From: Hepsetus odoe
Lineage: Eukaryota; Chordata; Actinopteri; Characiformes; Hepsetidae
Length of the DNA stretch: 64,000 nt
Direction: 5' to 3'
Assembly: GCA_017165825.1 (NCBI GenBank)
Contig: CM029374.1
Location: 2,641,910 to 2,705,909, forward strand
Shown here: positions 21,673 through 34,006 of the stretch, piece by piece
Layout of the letters: each line of letters opens with the position of its first letter
How positions within the stretch are numbered: position 1 is the stretch's first letter
Notes under the pieces: model-generated
The model's database searches: none
What the model was told of the DNA's origin: nothing
Seen by the model: the letters and a program-made list of their open reading frames with translations, nothing else
Made by a program: the position numbers and the translations under genes

Positions 21673-24600
21673 ATGGCACACCTGGAGGCCAGGCAGGTAA
21701 AGTGGAAATGCTCTGCAAGAAATCATTTCACTAGTCCTAAATGCAGCAACCTGAAGTTTGCTGTGGGAGCAGTATTCTGAAATCAGTTTCTCACCTCTAC
21801 CCTCGGCACGGACACCCCTGTCAGGGGCTTCGAGATAAAGAAAGCCATCAAGATCCATGCACTTCACCAGTAAGAGACAATCATTGCAGCTTTTCTTCAA
21901 CAGTAGGACTTCAAAGCAGATGAGCTGCCAGAGAGGAAGACAAATTTCATTTGAGAAGCGAAACAGATGATGGTTTTCCTTTATCTCTCAAAGAAACCAA
22001 AGAAAATTTCAGACAATCAACAATCCTGCATTCCTGAGTATCAGTGTCAGAGAGGGTAAACTCAGCATCTTTGACAAGTCTCCAAGATGCAGTGGATTTC
22101 ATACAAAACTAGTGGTCTATGTCCTTGTTACATTTCCACTTAGACATGCCTGGGTAAGTAAAAGACATTTGAAATAGACTGGTTGGATGGTTTGCACACT
22201 GATGTGATTATTTTCCATGATGCAAAAAAGGTCCAGTCAGGTTATAAAGCTGCTTTGGGACATTTTTATTAACATTTTCGCTCAATTTTTACTGCTGCAT
22301 CAAATGTTTCACCTTACAAACGAGCCATTAGAGGAAAATAGGTAAGGTCCTCTCTGCTCAGTGGCTCTTTATTACAGAATAAAAGGTTGTGTGTTGTTTT
22401 ATCAGAGTAAACATTTGTAGAATTATATATATATTTTATATTTTATATTTTATATATTCATATATTACACTGAAATTTTGAAAAATAGTAATTAGACTTC
22501 TTGGACTGTGGCAATCACGCTGTAGTTTAGGGCCATGAAAATGTGAGTATTTATCATTTTATCTTCCATGTTTCCCATTATTGTGAAGAGATCTGAGTTG
22601 CTCCTTTTCAGTTAATGTGTTTCTTTTTGTGTTTTAGAGTCTAGGGTCCACACTGACGTCTACTTGGGCTCCCTTGGCTAGATCTCTGGTTGGCCCAAGC
22701 AGATCCAGCGGGATGCATATCTCTAGATTGTGAGTTTTAATTGCTGAACTAGAAAAACATTTTAATGCAATAGTTTTAGTAAAATTCCAGGGCATTTATG
22801 GGGATAATGTTTCATTTTCTTGTATAAGATCGTGCACATCACCTGAAATGTACCTTGCAATTCAGGTCCTTATGGCTGCAGGTGCATGGCCCTCCTGCTG
22901 TGACGGCCCATGTGTGTAGAATGTATAAAAGCCTGATGCCACTCCTGCCATATGGTGCCGCCCTGGTGGTGGTGGTGATGTACTCACTGGCGGATCAGCT
23001 CCACAGTTTTGTGTGTGGAATCTTCATGCCTCAGTACCACTATCCATATGCAGTGCCTCTGGCCTTCATACAGGTTCCCTTACCCTTTACTGATACCCTA
23101 TAGAGCTTTTACATGTGGTGATTTTTGCAATTTGCACATGGCAGCCCATGTGTTCATCACATCTGTATTTCCCAGGTACTGTTGAAACTCCTGGCTATGA
23201 AAGGCCTGCATGCTGCAGGGCTGGTGAAGCTGAAGCCCTTCTCCCTGAAGCTGACCGAGCGCCTGATGGTGCCAGCCGTGTGTGGTAGCATGCAGTCTGT
23301 CCTGGCCCTGTGGGCAAAAGCTAGTGCCCACTCTGGTTTTTACCCACTCATTGGTCGCCTCCTGCCCATCCTCAGCCTAGCCTGGGGTCACCTGTTCACC
23401 TTGACCACACCCAGCCACACTCACGTGACCTGCCTATTGACAGCTGTCACTTTCATCTCAGGCATCGTTACAGGTATCAGAATTTAATTGCACCCAGATT
23501 AGGTTAACATTAAGGTCCATGTTAGCAGTATCAGAGCACTTTTCCTATATTTAGTCCATCTGCCAAGAAATACTTGCTGTCAAAGTTCTGCTTCTTCAGT
23601 TTAGCACTGGAGAACAACTAAAAGTAAATAGCCAATTTTCTTCTTTAAACATGTCCCTTAAATTTAACTCTTACCATAAAAACCTCACACCGCTCTTCAT
23701 TAAGGTGGACCAGGCTTGGGGATGTGGTTTAGGAAACAGTATGACTTACAACCAGCAATAAAACATCACTTCTTGACATCGCTGTGTTGCCAAATGCCAC
23801 CTTTTTAGCAGGTAAAATGTCATCCAAGTATCTGAAAGACGTTTGCATTTTTTTGATGCATCTTTAAAATAAAGATTTGCAGTTGTTTATAAAAATATTG
23901 AGAATAAAAACAAACTGTATAACGCTTGTGTTCATATGTTTAAGGGGTGATATGGATGCATGATACAGAATGTTAAATTTGAACAGATCTCCCTGAACTA
24001 CAGCTTGTTGCGTTTCTGTGTTCTAATGTCTTAAACCACATCCACAAATCGGTCACACATTAATGGAAATCTGAATGGAGCATGAGAAAGGTTGACTGTT
24101 GTCTTCCACGTCCATGTTTTCCAGGGACAGTTCCTGTTTTGGTGGGGGTTTTTACTTTGAATGAGTAACAGCAGAACACCGGACTGAAGTGTTTGGGTTT
24201 GCGGGGCTTCATACTGCAAATCTGCAAATATATGGCACCATTTTTTACTGAACATGTTAAACTTGTTGTTTTTTTATCAGCACTGAGGGCAATGGCAAGC
24301 CAACTCTGTAACCTCTTTTACAAACTAGTACCCAGTTAGAACATTTTAATGATATATTGACAGCCTAGCTGGAAATGTCCCTCAGATTTCAGGTGATATC
24401 TGTAAAATTTCTTTGTACAAAGTTAAATGCCATGTTTGCTTATATATCTAATAGACAGGCATTGATGAACATTGAAGGTTGTTGGTTTGAATCCCAGACC
24501 GATAGGTTGCCCTGAGGTTCCCTTAAGCAAGGTACAGTCCCCATCACTTCTCCCTGAGCGCTTTCAATAGGTGCCCTTTGCTACACAGTGTGTGTGTGTG

Positions 24601-25064
24601 AGAGTAAAATGTAAAATGTGAGTAAAAAGCACAAACACTAAATGTGTATCTATATGTGTATATGTGTGTTTTCAGTGGGTGAGGGCCTGTATACCATCGA
24701 GCCACTGGAGTATTTCTACTCTCCTCTCAGCGTCTTCCTACACAGCCTCTCTCTCTCCTGGCTAGCAAAGGTGGCTCAGTCTGAGCCAGGCCACATTTCG
24801 ACCTTCGACCTCTGTTACACCCTAGCGGTGACCCGTGGCCTTATGCTGGGGTTTCTATGCCTGCTGCACCCAGACAGCCCGCGGGCCATCGTGGATGGCA
24901 GCTGGCACAGCTTGCTCTTCCTGGGCTACATGCTGGGCATGCTGCTGCTGGGGGCCGTTCAGATCCTGTTGGTGGATTTAACAGCTCTGCGTCTCTCCGC
25001 TCTGTCTGCGGCCCTGCTGCACTCGGCCAGGGGACTCACACTTCCACTCTTCAACCTGCTGTAG
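21673..25064 (+). CDS. Multi-span membrane protein, SLC35/drug-metabolite-transporter-like, unnamed
   Basis: Exons: 21673-21696, 21787-21869, 22051-22153, 22638-22729, 22866-23073, 23176-23473, 24676-25064. The chain totals 1197 nt (398 aa) with every phase fitting and a TAG at 25062-25064. The last three exons are secure: long open frames, good splice sites and strongly hydrophobic segments. Helices are visible around LMPLLPYGAALVVVVMYSL, YHYPYAVPLAFIQVLLKLLA, LMVPAVCGSMQSVLALWA, FYPLIGRLLPILSLAWGHLF, VTCLLTAVTFISGIV, LCYTLAVTRGLMLGFLCLL, LLFLGYMLGMLLLGAVQILL and a C-terminal one. The spacing and the YPYAVPLAF and LWAKAS..GFYPLIGRLLP motifs recall nucleotide-sugar transporters of the SLC35/DMT fold; that is inference. 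The four 5' exons rest on splice sites and phase only, and the first, encoding MAHLEARQ, is tentative. It lies between p4ha1 and ecd. Confidence 0.65.
24477..24612 (+). mobile_element. SINE family A fragment
   Basis: Contains GGTTTGAATCCCAGACCGAT, AGGTTGCCCTGAGGTTCCC and CAAGGTACAGTCCCCATCAC. It sits about 60 bases upstream of the last exon of the transporter-like gene. Confidence 0.75.
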
Positions 25065-25458
25065 CACATGCTGATCTAGACATTTCCAGTGTCTTGTCTG
25101 ATGTTACAAACAACAAGGAGCTTTAGTGAACCTACTTGGAAAAGGAGCCATGTACACTACCTGGCGCTCACAGAGGAGGATGGCTAAAGAATTCTTTCAG
25201 AGAATACTAGTTGGAGATTAACAGGATTATTTTTCCACTTTGGGATTATTCAGAAAATCATCACCTCCATTATTGTGGATGTTGTGGATGAGATAGGAGG
25301 TAGAGACACCCTAGTAGTTTGGTGCTTGATTCCATGATTAGTGGGTTGTGGGACCAGAAATTTACCCTTACAGTACCTATCAGCAAGGTACCTTGCTGAA
25401 CACGGAGAGAGGTTTCTCACATAGTGGAGTGTGAACTACCAGGGCTCCACCTTAAAGC

Positions 25459-25464
25459 AATAAA
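25459..25464 (+). promoter_or_regulatory. AATAAA polyadenylation signal candidate (transporter-like gene)
   Basis: First AATAAA downstream of the stop at 25064. A second AATAAA lies at 25647-25652. Either could end the transcript. Confidence 0.45.
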
Positions 25465-26066
25465 ATATATTGGTGTATTTGCACAATATGGCACTGAAAG
25501 CACCACTGGATGAAATGTGAATAAGTAAACAGGTAGCAAATATAACAGGGAGCTTGTTTTCTGTTTGCCAACCTGGTTTATAATCTGCTTTTGCAGATCA
25601 GCTCAGATCCAGCAAAGCAAGAGTGTAGAAGAAAATCAAATTATACAATAAAGTTTGTCAGACAGACGACTGTGAACATTTTTTTCCCCTAGAGCTGTTC
25701 CACTGTTTTTCTTCAAGTCACCTCATATCCGTGAGCCTGATTACGCACACTAAAGGATGGTTCACCTGATGAAAGCCTAGTCTTGGACTAAACCGCAACG
25801 CCATTGGTGATTTGAACATGGTCTGCAAAACTAACCCTTTATGTCCAGATACTCTTTCTTTACTAAAAAAAAGTAATTCAGTGTAGCTTGTAGAGTGGGA
25901 TACTGGAGTAGCTGCATGTACACAAGCCTAAGGTAACCTTACCTGCATTCTCACCATTAATTCTCTTTGGATTTGTTGATGATTGTCAAACATCAGCACC
26001 TGCTCTCATATTCACAGCAGTGTTCAAACATATAGCCTTCCAAGTAGTGGTGGTGGTCTACTTACT

Positions 26067-26215
26067 CACTCATTTTCTTAGCTGCTTGTCCTAATTAGGG
26101 TCACATGGGGTGCTGGAGTATATCTCAGGGCAAAAGGCAGGGTAGACACAAAGACATTCACAGACACTCACAGCTACGGCCATCCCGTCTGGGAATCGAA
26201 CCCTGGACACTGCAA
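26067..26215 (-). mobile_element. SINE family C fragment
   Basis: Plus strand reads TTAGCTGCTTGTCCTAATTA, GGTGCTGGAGTATATCTC and GTCTGGGAATCGAACCCTGG, the reverse complement of the family's tail and of a GGTTCGATTCCC B-box. Confidence 0.6.
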
Positions 26216-26216
26216 G

Positions 26217-26375
26217 GCGTCAGTGGTCTAGTGGTAGGATGGACCTTGAGGTTGCAGGTTCATAATCCTACCTCCAGCACCACCATCACCTGGGTTCCTG
26301 AGCAGAACCCCAAGGTGCTCAAGGGAGGCTGTCCCTCTAAGACAAAAAAATTGCTCTGGATAAGAGCATCTTAAT
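26217..26375 (+). mobile_element. SINE family B
   Basis: Shows GTGGTCTAGTGGTAGGATGG, GCAGGTTCATAATCC, GGGTTCCTGAGCAGAACCCC and GCTCTGGATAAGAGCATCTT. It is adjacent to the oppositely oriented family C piece. Confidence 0.72.
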
Positions 26376-27080
26376 TATCAATTAAACATAAAAAGCAGAG
26401 CGACAAGTAGTGAAGTGTACCCTTGATTTTAGACAAATCACTGGACAATTAGGTGCGGAGAAACATCTGCACATGTGGTTTCTGATTATTTCATATATTT
26501 CAGGCATTGAGATCGCTGCAATGACTGTTCTTATTATCTAAAACATTGTAATAAAATACATGTTAGTCTGGATTATTTGGAAAAACAAAAGAAAAAAAAC
26601 AGTTTAAAGCAAGTGTGTGGTGACTAAAAAATAGGTCATGTAGTTTATATATCAGTTATTAAGGTATAATCTTACTCGGCAGCCTTAGCCTCATATCTCC
26701 ATAAAAAAAAAGTGTTAAACGTGTTGTTTTTCATCAACTACATTTGGGTAAGATGACCTAGTTTATACATTTTCACTTTGAACTATTAATTTAAGCAAAT
26801 AATCGGCGTGACAGTTTTTCCCCCAAAATTTCAATCCAGGTATAAAAAGTCTGGTTTTACAGAACAAACAAAACAGCTTAAAAGCCTGGAGACTTGCCAC
26901 AGATAATTGGGACAGGATAAAATCACCGATGATTGACACAATTTGAGGAATCCCTATAAATCTGGTTACGGTAACACCACCGGTAATCCTCTTTATCACA
27001 AAAATGACAGTTAAAATACTGCAACTCTTTTCCTTCTTATCTGTCATCAATCTCATGCTAATATATCCCAGTAAATACAA

Positions 27081-27086
27081 TTTATT
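27081..27086 (-). promoter_or_regulatory. AATAAA polyadenylation signal candidate for ecd
   Basis: TTTATT on the plus strand about 180 bases downstream of the ecd stop (27271-27269). Confidence 0.45.
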
Positions 27087-27268
27087 TCACTTTGCTGAAA
27101 ATAAGTTGCTACAAGATCCCAAGTGCATAACCCTGTTACAAAATCCTATACAAAAATACATTTGAACCGTCAACCACTCAACCAAGGTGCTGTTTTCGGG
27201 GCAGCATGTCCTACTGTCCAAGAAACACGCGACTGAGGTCAAAACTCAGACACTCAGCTCTGGTTGGC

Positions 27269-30068
27269 TCAAGATTGGTCTGCGTTCGGGGGCAGGTGGA
27301 TGCCCAGGCTCTGCAATAAGTTAGAGGCGGGTCCAGCGAGGCCGGCCTGCGATGCAAGGGACTCGAGCAGATTTGTGACAAGGTTCAGGTCCACATCCAA
27401 GGGCTGGGGCTCCTCCACTGCTTGCTCAGAGCTTGTGGCTGCATCTGTGTTGCCGCTGGCCTGCTGGAGACATTGAAAAATTGACAGCAGTTTCAAAGTG
27501 AAAGTTCACAATTTTCCATCAAATATTTCCGATCAAGGGTATTGAAACAATTGCCTAGATTTCTTTATTAATGTTGAGAACTTTTGTTCACCAAAAACAG
27601 GTGTAATTCATTCTAATTAGGACAAGCGGCTATGAAAGTGAGTGAGTGATGTGTAATTGATTGTGATTTTTAAACCCTTATGTCCTATATTTATAGTGTG
27701 AGCCTAACCATATAGGGACTAAATCCTAATTTATAATGTATAATTTATAGCTATAAGCACTACTTTCATTAGAAGGAATTAAGCCTAGTCCTAAACTACA
27801 TTTTCCGTTCGAAGCAGAATCTTCATTAAGAATATTGTGCAACTCTTGGCTCAGGGTTAACCCCTGTCTGGTCATTTAAAAACCAAAATTTAGCTGTTAG
27901 TTTGCTTACTTTGCCATTGTTGGTGAAACTCTTGCCAATGTTTGTAGCTTGGAGCTCTTGATCCATTTCATCCATGTATTTCCTTAAACTGCCCATAGCC
28001 TCGGCTCCCGCCTGTTCTTGGGACTCCACTTCCTCGTCTTCATCATCCTCATCGTCATCATCCTCCAAATCATCGGAATCCAGCTCCTCCTCTTTGCCAC
28101 CTGTAAACAGTTACTCTCTGTTACACTACTCATCATCAGTGGTTGAGTGGCCTTCTTAACACTAATGCATCTGAACCAGCCAATCAATGCCTGCAGTGTT
28201 TGAGAAGGTTTGGCAGATGAATCAGAATCTGCAGGAGGGCAGATCTCCACATGCAGGTATGGTGACCACTGCTTTGATTTACAAAAAAGTAAAATCACAT
28301 GAAAAATATAATCAATATACAATATAATGCTTAATATGCAAACGTTTCTATTGTTTGATGGACTGCTGATGGACAGCCTTTAGCTCTCTTGTATCCCTAC
28401 AAATGGGTTAAGCTGTTCAGATGATGGAAGGATGGATGGATCCCAACTTACCAAGCAGTCTGTCTACTGCACTGCTCACTGCATCAGGGTCAAAACTGAA
28501 GGGTTGTGACAAACATGACCTGAAACCCAAAAGTCAGCTGCTTACAATTACACCAGAGTGTTCAAGATGCAAGATGCATACATACAAAGATGCAAGAGTT
28601 CTGCACAGTACTGCATGTCTTGGATAAATATTATTGCATTTATTTACATACAATGTGACCGTATGAAAACGATACCTTGGGAATTCAGCTCCTTCGTGTG
28701 ATGACATGGCGTTGATGAAGTTTTTCATCCCCTTTGTCACAGCAACCAGACTGTAGCCAGCCTCTTCATCGTCCTCCCGTCTCCCACTTGCTGCACAAGC
28801 AACCCCTTGACCTCCTCTTTCTTCCATCAACCTCTCAAGCTCCTCAGGAGTAATGTTCAGCCAGTCATCACCTGCAGGGGGCAACAGAGAGAAACCTCAC
28901 TTAAGTAGGATTTCATTTTTGAAAAGCAAGGATGCTCTGCGGTCCTTATTTGTTATACGTCATGCTGTCTTCATTTAACATACTGTCTTCTGGTGGTACA
29001 CAAGCCTCCAGCTTCTTCAATTCCTCTAGACTATAAGGGGTACTCTTTAACACCTGCAGAACCTCTTCATCTGGACCAGAAGCACTAGAACTGGAGAAAA
29101 AGACAAGAGAGATCTGATACACTGAAACTATTACATGAAGGATGCACTGCTAACAATCTGCAAGGAAGCTGCAGACAGAGGGGAAGCAGGATGGTGTATA
29201 ACGTACAAAGATGGAATGAATCCAATATCAGAAAATACAGAAAAGGATTGATTATTATTTAAGTTTTCTTCCAATATCTCAGTTTCTACAATTCTTGCGT
29301 TACTTATGATGCTAACGTTATTACTGCAGTTGCTGATTAAGATAATGCTTTTAATGCCAAGTGCTGGGATAGGCTCCAGCAACCCCACCACCATCTTAGG
29401 GATAAGCAGCTCAGATAATGGAAGGATGGATGGATCCTCTTTAGAGAATATAATAAAAAAGGCATTTTGCTGCAAATTTTAGTGCATGGTCTCTGCTTTT
29501 ATTTTTATTCTGGGTTTAACACACTGGAAAAAATAAAACGTGGTTATAGGTAGAATTCAATAAATAAATGTCATGTTCTGTACCACCATTTATGATGCAT
29601 CACTATATTTTAATGTAGATAATGTTCTTGATGCCAATTTTGGACAGTTTGCATTTTTAAATGATAAAAAAAAAGAAAAAACATTAAAACGAAGCTGGCA
29701 AAAATGGATATAAAAGGCTTTTTCCCCCTAACAGCAAATAAATACATTTAATTTCATTTTAAACAATTTTAATAATTATAATTTTTAATAATTAATAAAT
29801 AAAATTTAATTGAAATCCATTATACCACCTAAGCATTGCTAAAAAATACAAATATTCTCAATGTTAATAAAGCCGGTTTAAAAGAGTAAAAAGACCAGTA
29901 TCAACATGTATATGGGATCGTTATCTAAGCTCTTTTAGAAACCAGTATTAATCTGATGGGTGAGTAATGATGTTGACACATACCGATGTGTGGGGGTAAC
30001 CGACTGCCTGAAGAAATTCTCTGCTGAGGTCATGAGTTCTTTGTAGTGCACAGAGCCTTCCAGTTCCC

Positions 30069-30122
<54 letters not shown>

Positions 30123-32973
30123 AAAGCACACTGAGTGTTTCTAAGGAGTATGAGTCTTGCTAGTGTAATAAGGTTCCAAGCTGTGATCTTGTCTAAGTTC
30201 ACCTTGAAATAGCCGTTCCTTTGCAGACTGTCCAGAAACCCTCTCCAGCGTGGGTCAGCACTGACTGGAGCCTCCTGACCCCCATCCACCTGTCCACTCC
30301 TGCTACACAGGATCTCAAAGCCATGGGCCTGTGGGAACCCAAAAAAATACATAACCATTCAGGGAACAAGCGAGAATGAACATTTGAAAAACAGAATGGC
30401 TAATTTAGTACATTCAGGCACTCACCAGTTTCATGCCCAAGTCATGAGCTTTATACTGGGGGTGAGAGCGAGGGGGCAGGGTGTATCCGCTTCTACGGTC
30501 CGGGACGAAGCTCTGTTGCATCAGCTGAGCATACAGACAACGGGTGAACGTTAACTAGAGAGAAAGAAAGAGAGAGATGATGGAGTAAACCATTAGTAAT
30601 AAGCATAAAAATACTCTAGGATACAGGGGGAGGCAGCAGTAAAAAGTTTGGACAAAACTACTTTTGTCATTTTTGCTGAAGGTGTGGTTATAACGCCTGT
30701 AACTGAGGTATGCAGTTCATGTTTTATTGCCTGGACATGTGTCTGTCCAGTACACAGTCCCAACCGTTCAAGTCTTCAGTGCACGTCTAGTCTTTCCACA
30801 CATCACCTGTCAATGTCATGTCGTTTATGCTTTCAGTCATGGGTTAAATATTCTATTCCTAGTACTGTCCTGGTCCTCACTCTAGGCTGACAAGAACAAA
30901 TAATTATACATACACATTTTTACATTTCCAGGAGAGGATGTGTTGACTCTTTTTTATTTAGCAAACCGTAAAAGCATGTCATTTGGCTGGTGCGCGTTCA
31001 TACTTTTGAAAGTAGCCTCCTTTTGACCTGATTTACACTCTTGGCATTCTCTCAACTTGAGATGTTTTTCTAACTGTAGAAGATAAACATGCTGAGACCT
31101 GGCTGCTGATACATATTTGCTGGAAGGAGAAGAGTCAGCTGGAAAAAATGAGTTATTAAGCTGTAAAGTATTCTTTTTCCCCCACATGTTATAGGGCACA
31201 GGCATCCGTTAACCTGATAAACACTAAATTAAAATGTCTTTAAGATGACCCTATGAATGCCAGTGAGGTATGACCAAACGTTTGACCGGTACTGTATTCA
31301 TTCTGAGGAATTCCGAGCACACGCACTGATGTGAGGACCCTCGTGTTGGGGGGAAAGTTCTGGAAAGTTCTGCAGGCCTGGAGGTCGATGGGGTCACGGA
31401 GATAAAATGCAGACACAGCCGGTGCTATGAGGTCTGGTCGTCGTGACAACACTGCAGCGATGGCCGCGGGCACATAACAGTGAGCGTGATGAAGGCTGGC
31501 ATGGATCTTATCTGGGTACCTGCAAACCCAAATACACACACACACACACACATTCAAGCATGGAAAGCACAAACGTAAAACAAAACACCGGGACGCAAGG
31601 ACCAACAGCCTTATTTCTCACCCCTGCAGTCTGTGGTCGATTGTGGACCGGATGCCTTTTTCTGCAAGGCACTGGTCCGAATATTTGTGCAGCACATCCA
31701 AGGCCTCCTGTACAGACGGAACTGAATCCCGGGGCCAGCCAACATCTCCAGAACGCGCTCGATTGGGTAATATGTGCAGCTTTCCGCGGTATAAAAAGAC
31801 CTGTAGACAACAGGGCAGCCCATCAGCAAACAACTAGACACTTTAGAAATATCACCACATGCTGAGACCCTTATTATCAGGCTTTTACATGGTTACATTA
31901 GTTTATTTATGTTTTAATATGTAATTTATTTAATACGTAATAAACACTGTACAACAATTATAAACCTACACACCCATAAAAGGATACAATGGTCCAGCCA
32001 CATGTATTTGGAAAGTAGAAATAGGTTGAACTCCTACCCTGTTCTCACTGCTGTCAGGATCAAGCCATTTAGGCAGATGTTCTGCAGCTTCAATCAGCAG
32101 GAACTGTCCATCGTTGTCATGGATACTAGCAGCCAGTTGGGTGAACGTGCAGGTGAGGTGTTTGAGCAGGTAAACAATGAACCACTCGTCTTCCACGTTA
32201 TCACCAAACTGTGTGCTGCCCCCCAGGTGAGCTGGCATGTCCCCTATATACCAAAATGAACATAGTGTGATTTAGGACAGGTCACCAGTCCATCACAGGG
32301 CAATCATAGCAAATTTTCAGCCCCAACCCATCTGATGTGCATGTCTTTAGACGTGGGAAAAAACCCATGCAGACAGCGAGTAACAGAAATGATACAAGCT
32401 GGGGATCAAACACAGAGCCTTCCGGCTTCACGGCACCAACCAGTAACCCAAGGAAACCCGGCCAACGGTGGCCTAGTGGTCTGGGAGTTGGCCACGAGAA
32501 TCGGTAGATTGTGGGTTCAAACCCCTCACCAGTAGGTTGCCCTGAGCTACCCTGGAGCAAGGTGCCGTCCCGGTCACTGCTCCCCAGGCGCTTTCATTGC
32601 TGCCCCCTGCTGCACGGTGTTTGTGTGCATGGGTTAAATGCAGAGGTCCAATTTCGTTGTGGTTCACTTTTTTGCTGTGCTGTGTTCTCACGATGACAAG
32701 AATAGTCTCTTTCACTTCACTTTTTTAAAGACAAAAATTGAGCATAACAAAAAAAAGGGTCTAACGGTGGCTCCTACCTTTTTCTGGCCGATAGCTGAGG
32801 TTAAATGGCTGTTGCTGCCAAATGTATTTCACCAAGAGAGGGGTGAGTTCTGCCAGCACATCCTCCAGAAGGTGAAGGAAGGCCTGTTCACTGGTTTGTG
32901 TGTCTGGATCAACTAGAAAAAGTCTGTAATGGACCACGTCCTCAAGAAAAGGAACTTTCTTCAGGAGATCCAT
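27269..32973 (-). CDS. ecd: Protein ecdysoneless homolog (ECD), complete CDS in 12 coding exons
   Basis: Exons in transcript order: 32973-32778, 32243-32038, 31800-31622, 31519-31327, 30554-30426, 30328-30203, 30069-29984, 29090-28984, 28871-28676, 28519-28452, 28100-27910, 27463-27269. They sum to 1872 nt (623 aa; human about 644), all in phase. Recognised by YIWQQQPFNLSYRPEKG, FGDNVEDEWFIVYLLKHLT, FLLIEAAEHLPKWLDPDS, AFYLRDPIDLQACRTF, SFVPDRRSGYTLPPRSHPQY, AHGFEILCSRSG and DDWLNITPEELERLM. An acidic run, LDSDDLEDDDDEDDEDEEVE, is followed by DVDLNLVTNLLESLASQAGL and a C-terminal SNLLQSLGI. In other animals ECD binds the spliceosomal protein PRPF8 and the R2TP/HSP90 complex and acts in cell-cycle control. 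The chosen ATG follows an acceptor (exon from 32991), so a 5' non-coding exon is expected upstream. The gene is head-to-head with thumpd2. Confidence 0.96.
29358..29440 (+). mobile_element. SINE family C 3' tail
   Basis: Contains AGTGCTGGGATAGGCTCCAG, CAACCCC and GGAAGGATGGATGGATC, the characteristic tail. It lies inside an ecd intron. Confidence 0.6.
30073..30121. repeat. (CA)n microsatellite abutting an ecd acceptor
   Basis: On the transcribed strand it is (TG)n followed by TTTTCAG and the exon 30069-29984. Confidence 0.95.
32276..32462 (-). mobile_element. SINE family C
   Basis: Plus strand has GGTCACCAGTCCATCACAGG, ATGTGCATGTCTTTAGACGT and GGGGATCAAACACAGAGCCT, the reverse complement of the family. 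It is followed at once by a plus-strand family A copy, all inside ecd intron 1. Confidence 0.72.
32463..32720 (+). mobile_element. tRNA-derived SINE, family A
   Basis: Shows CAACGGTGGCCTAGTGGTCT, GTGGGTTCAAACCCCTCACC, AGTAGGTTGCCCTGAGCTAC, ATTTCGTTGTGGTTCAC, ACGATGACAAGAATAGTC and TTTCACTTCACTTTT. It is near full length and inserted next to or into the family C copy. Confidence 0.85.
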
Positions 32974-32990
32974 CACGGTGTCTGGGTTTG

Positions 32991-34006
32991 TCTGCAGAAA
33001 ACATGCACATCACTTTACATAAAACACAGAATAACAAATCCTCATTACTTTTTTTACACTGCATTTACACTTCTACTTAATGACTTATGTTTCATTTGAT
33101 TTAGCATCTGTATTTCTCTTTCTCTCTCACATCAGACCCATTTAAATGCAAGAGCCTGGCTGGAAGCAGTGGTGAAGACGAGGCCAGGGAGTCCAGTAGT
33201 GTCAGAAACACCATGGAAAGACAGGATGATCAACTCAACTCTTTAGTTCAGTTACTCCATCACGCAGCCCAGTTCTATTTAGATCCTTTCAAGGGTTTTT
33301 ATGCTTTTCAAGCATCTGCCCCATTAAAGCAGAATGATCCAACATCATGTCGTTTATGTTTTACCTTCTGTTTATTATTTTACTCCATCCAAAACGAAGC
33401 ACGCAGACGGCGGCATGTCGTTCTGCACATGCGCACAAACGCCAAGCCGACTGCCATTCCCTAGTTTGTGGAAGATGCTACGTGTCAAAATAAAAGCCAG
33501 TTAATTGACACGCATATTATTTTAAATCACTTAAATAAAATATTTTACTTCCGCGTTTATATTATATAGGTACAGCTCTTATTTGAATGTATTTAGTATA
33601 ATGTAATAATGTAAAAATGAGCTAGTATTAAGAGCAGGTTTAGGTCCAGATTTTTTCCTTGATGCTCCGAATCATCACACAGTAAACTGAACTTTTATAT
33701 CAGCAGCGAATCTAATTTACCTTAGTGAATAGTTGATTAGCCAAATCCATTATAATGGGATTTCCTCAGGAGAGGATAATAATTCAAACTTATAAAAATA
33801 CTTAACTTATAAAATATATTTTTTCATTAACTTATTTTGAAGACCCTATTTTGAAACTGTGGTACCGCATTGTGTACTTTTATTTTGACAGGGGGCAGGT
33901 CTACCATGGTAGTGCTGTGTGCGAGACGGAATTCAGGCGTTTCTGTTTACAGTGATAAAAAAGTCTTTTTTTTACTGAATAAATATTTAATATTAGTTTT
34001 GTGTGG
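32991..34006. promoter_or_regulatory. Divergent ecd / thumpd2 promoter interval
   Basis: About 1 kb separates the two translation starts. A candidate ecd 5' exon would lie upstream of a minus-strand donor CAGAAG/GTAAAA at about 33366. The CpG-richer stretch 33395-33460 contains GCACATGCGCACAAACGC, similar to an NRF-1 site. No TATA box near either gene could be justified. The region 33480-33900 is AT-rich with nothing else recognised. Confidence 0.45.

Larger units (their letters stand above)
25065..27080. other. Convergent spacer between the transporter-like gene and ecd
   Basis: Holds the 3' UTR of the plus-strand gene, two diverged SINE copies (26067-26215 and 26217-26375) and AT-rich sequence. 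No coding exon was recognised. Confidence 0.55.

Noticed and set aside
21661..21923. Minus-strand exon-like frame (LICFEVLLLKKSCNDCLLLV) with acceptor and donor-like borders
   Set aside because: It is antisense to the plus-strand exon 21787-21869, whose phases chain correctly through six further exons. The minus-strand reading has no partner exon, though I cannot exclude it fully.
31443..31865. 140-codon plus-strand frame
   Set aside because: Antisense shadow of two ecd exons (31800-31622 and 31519-31327).
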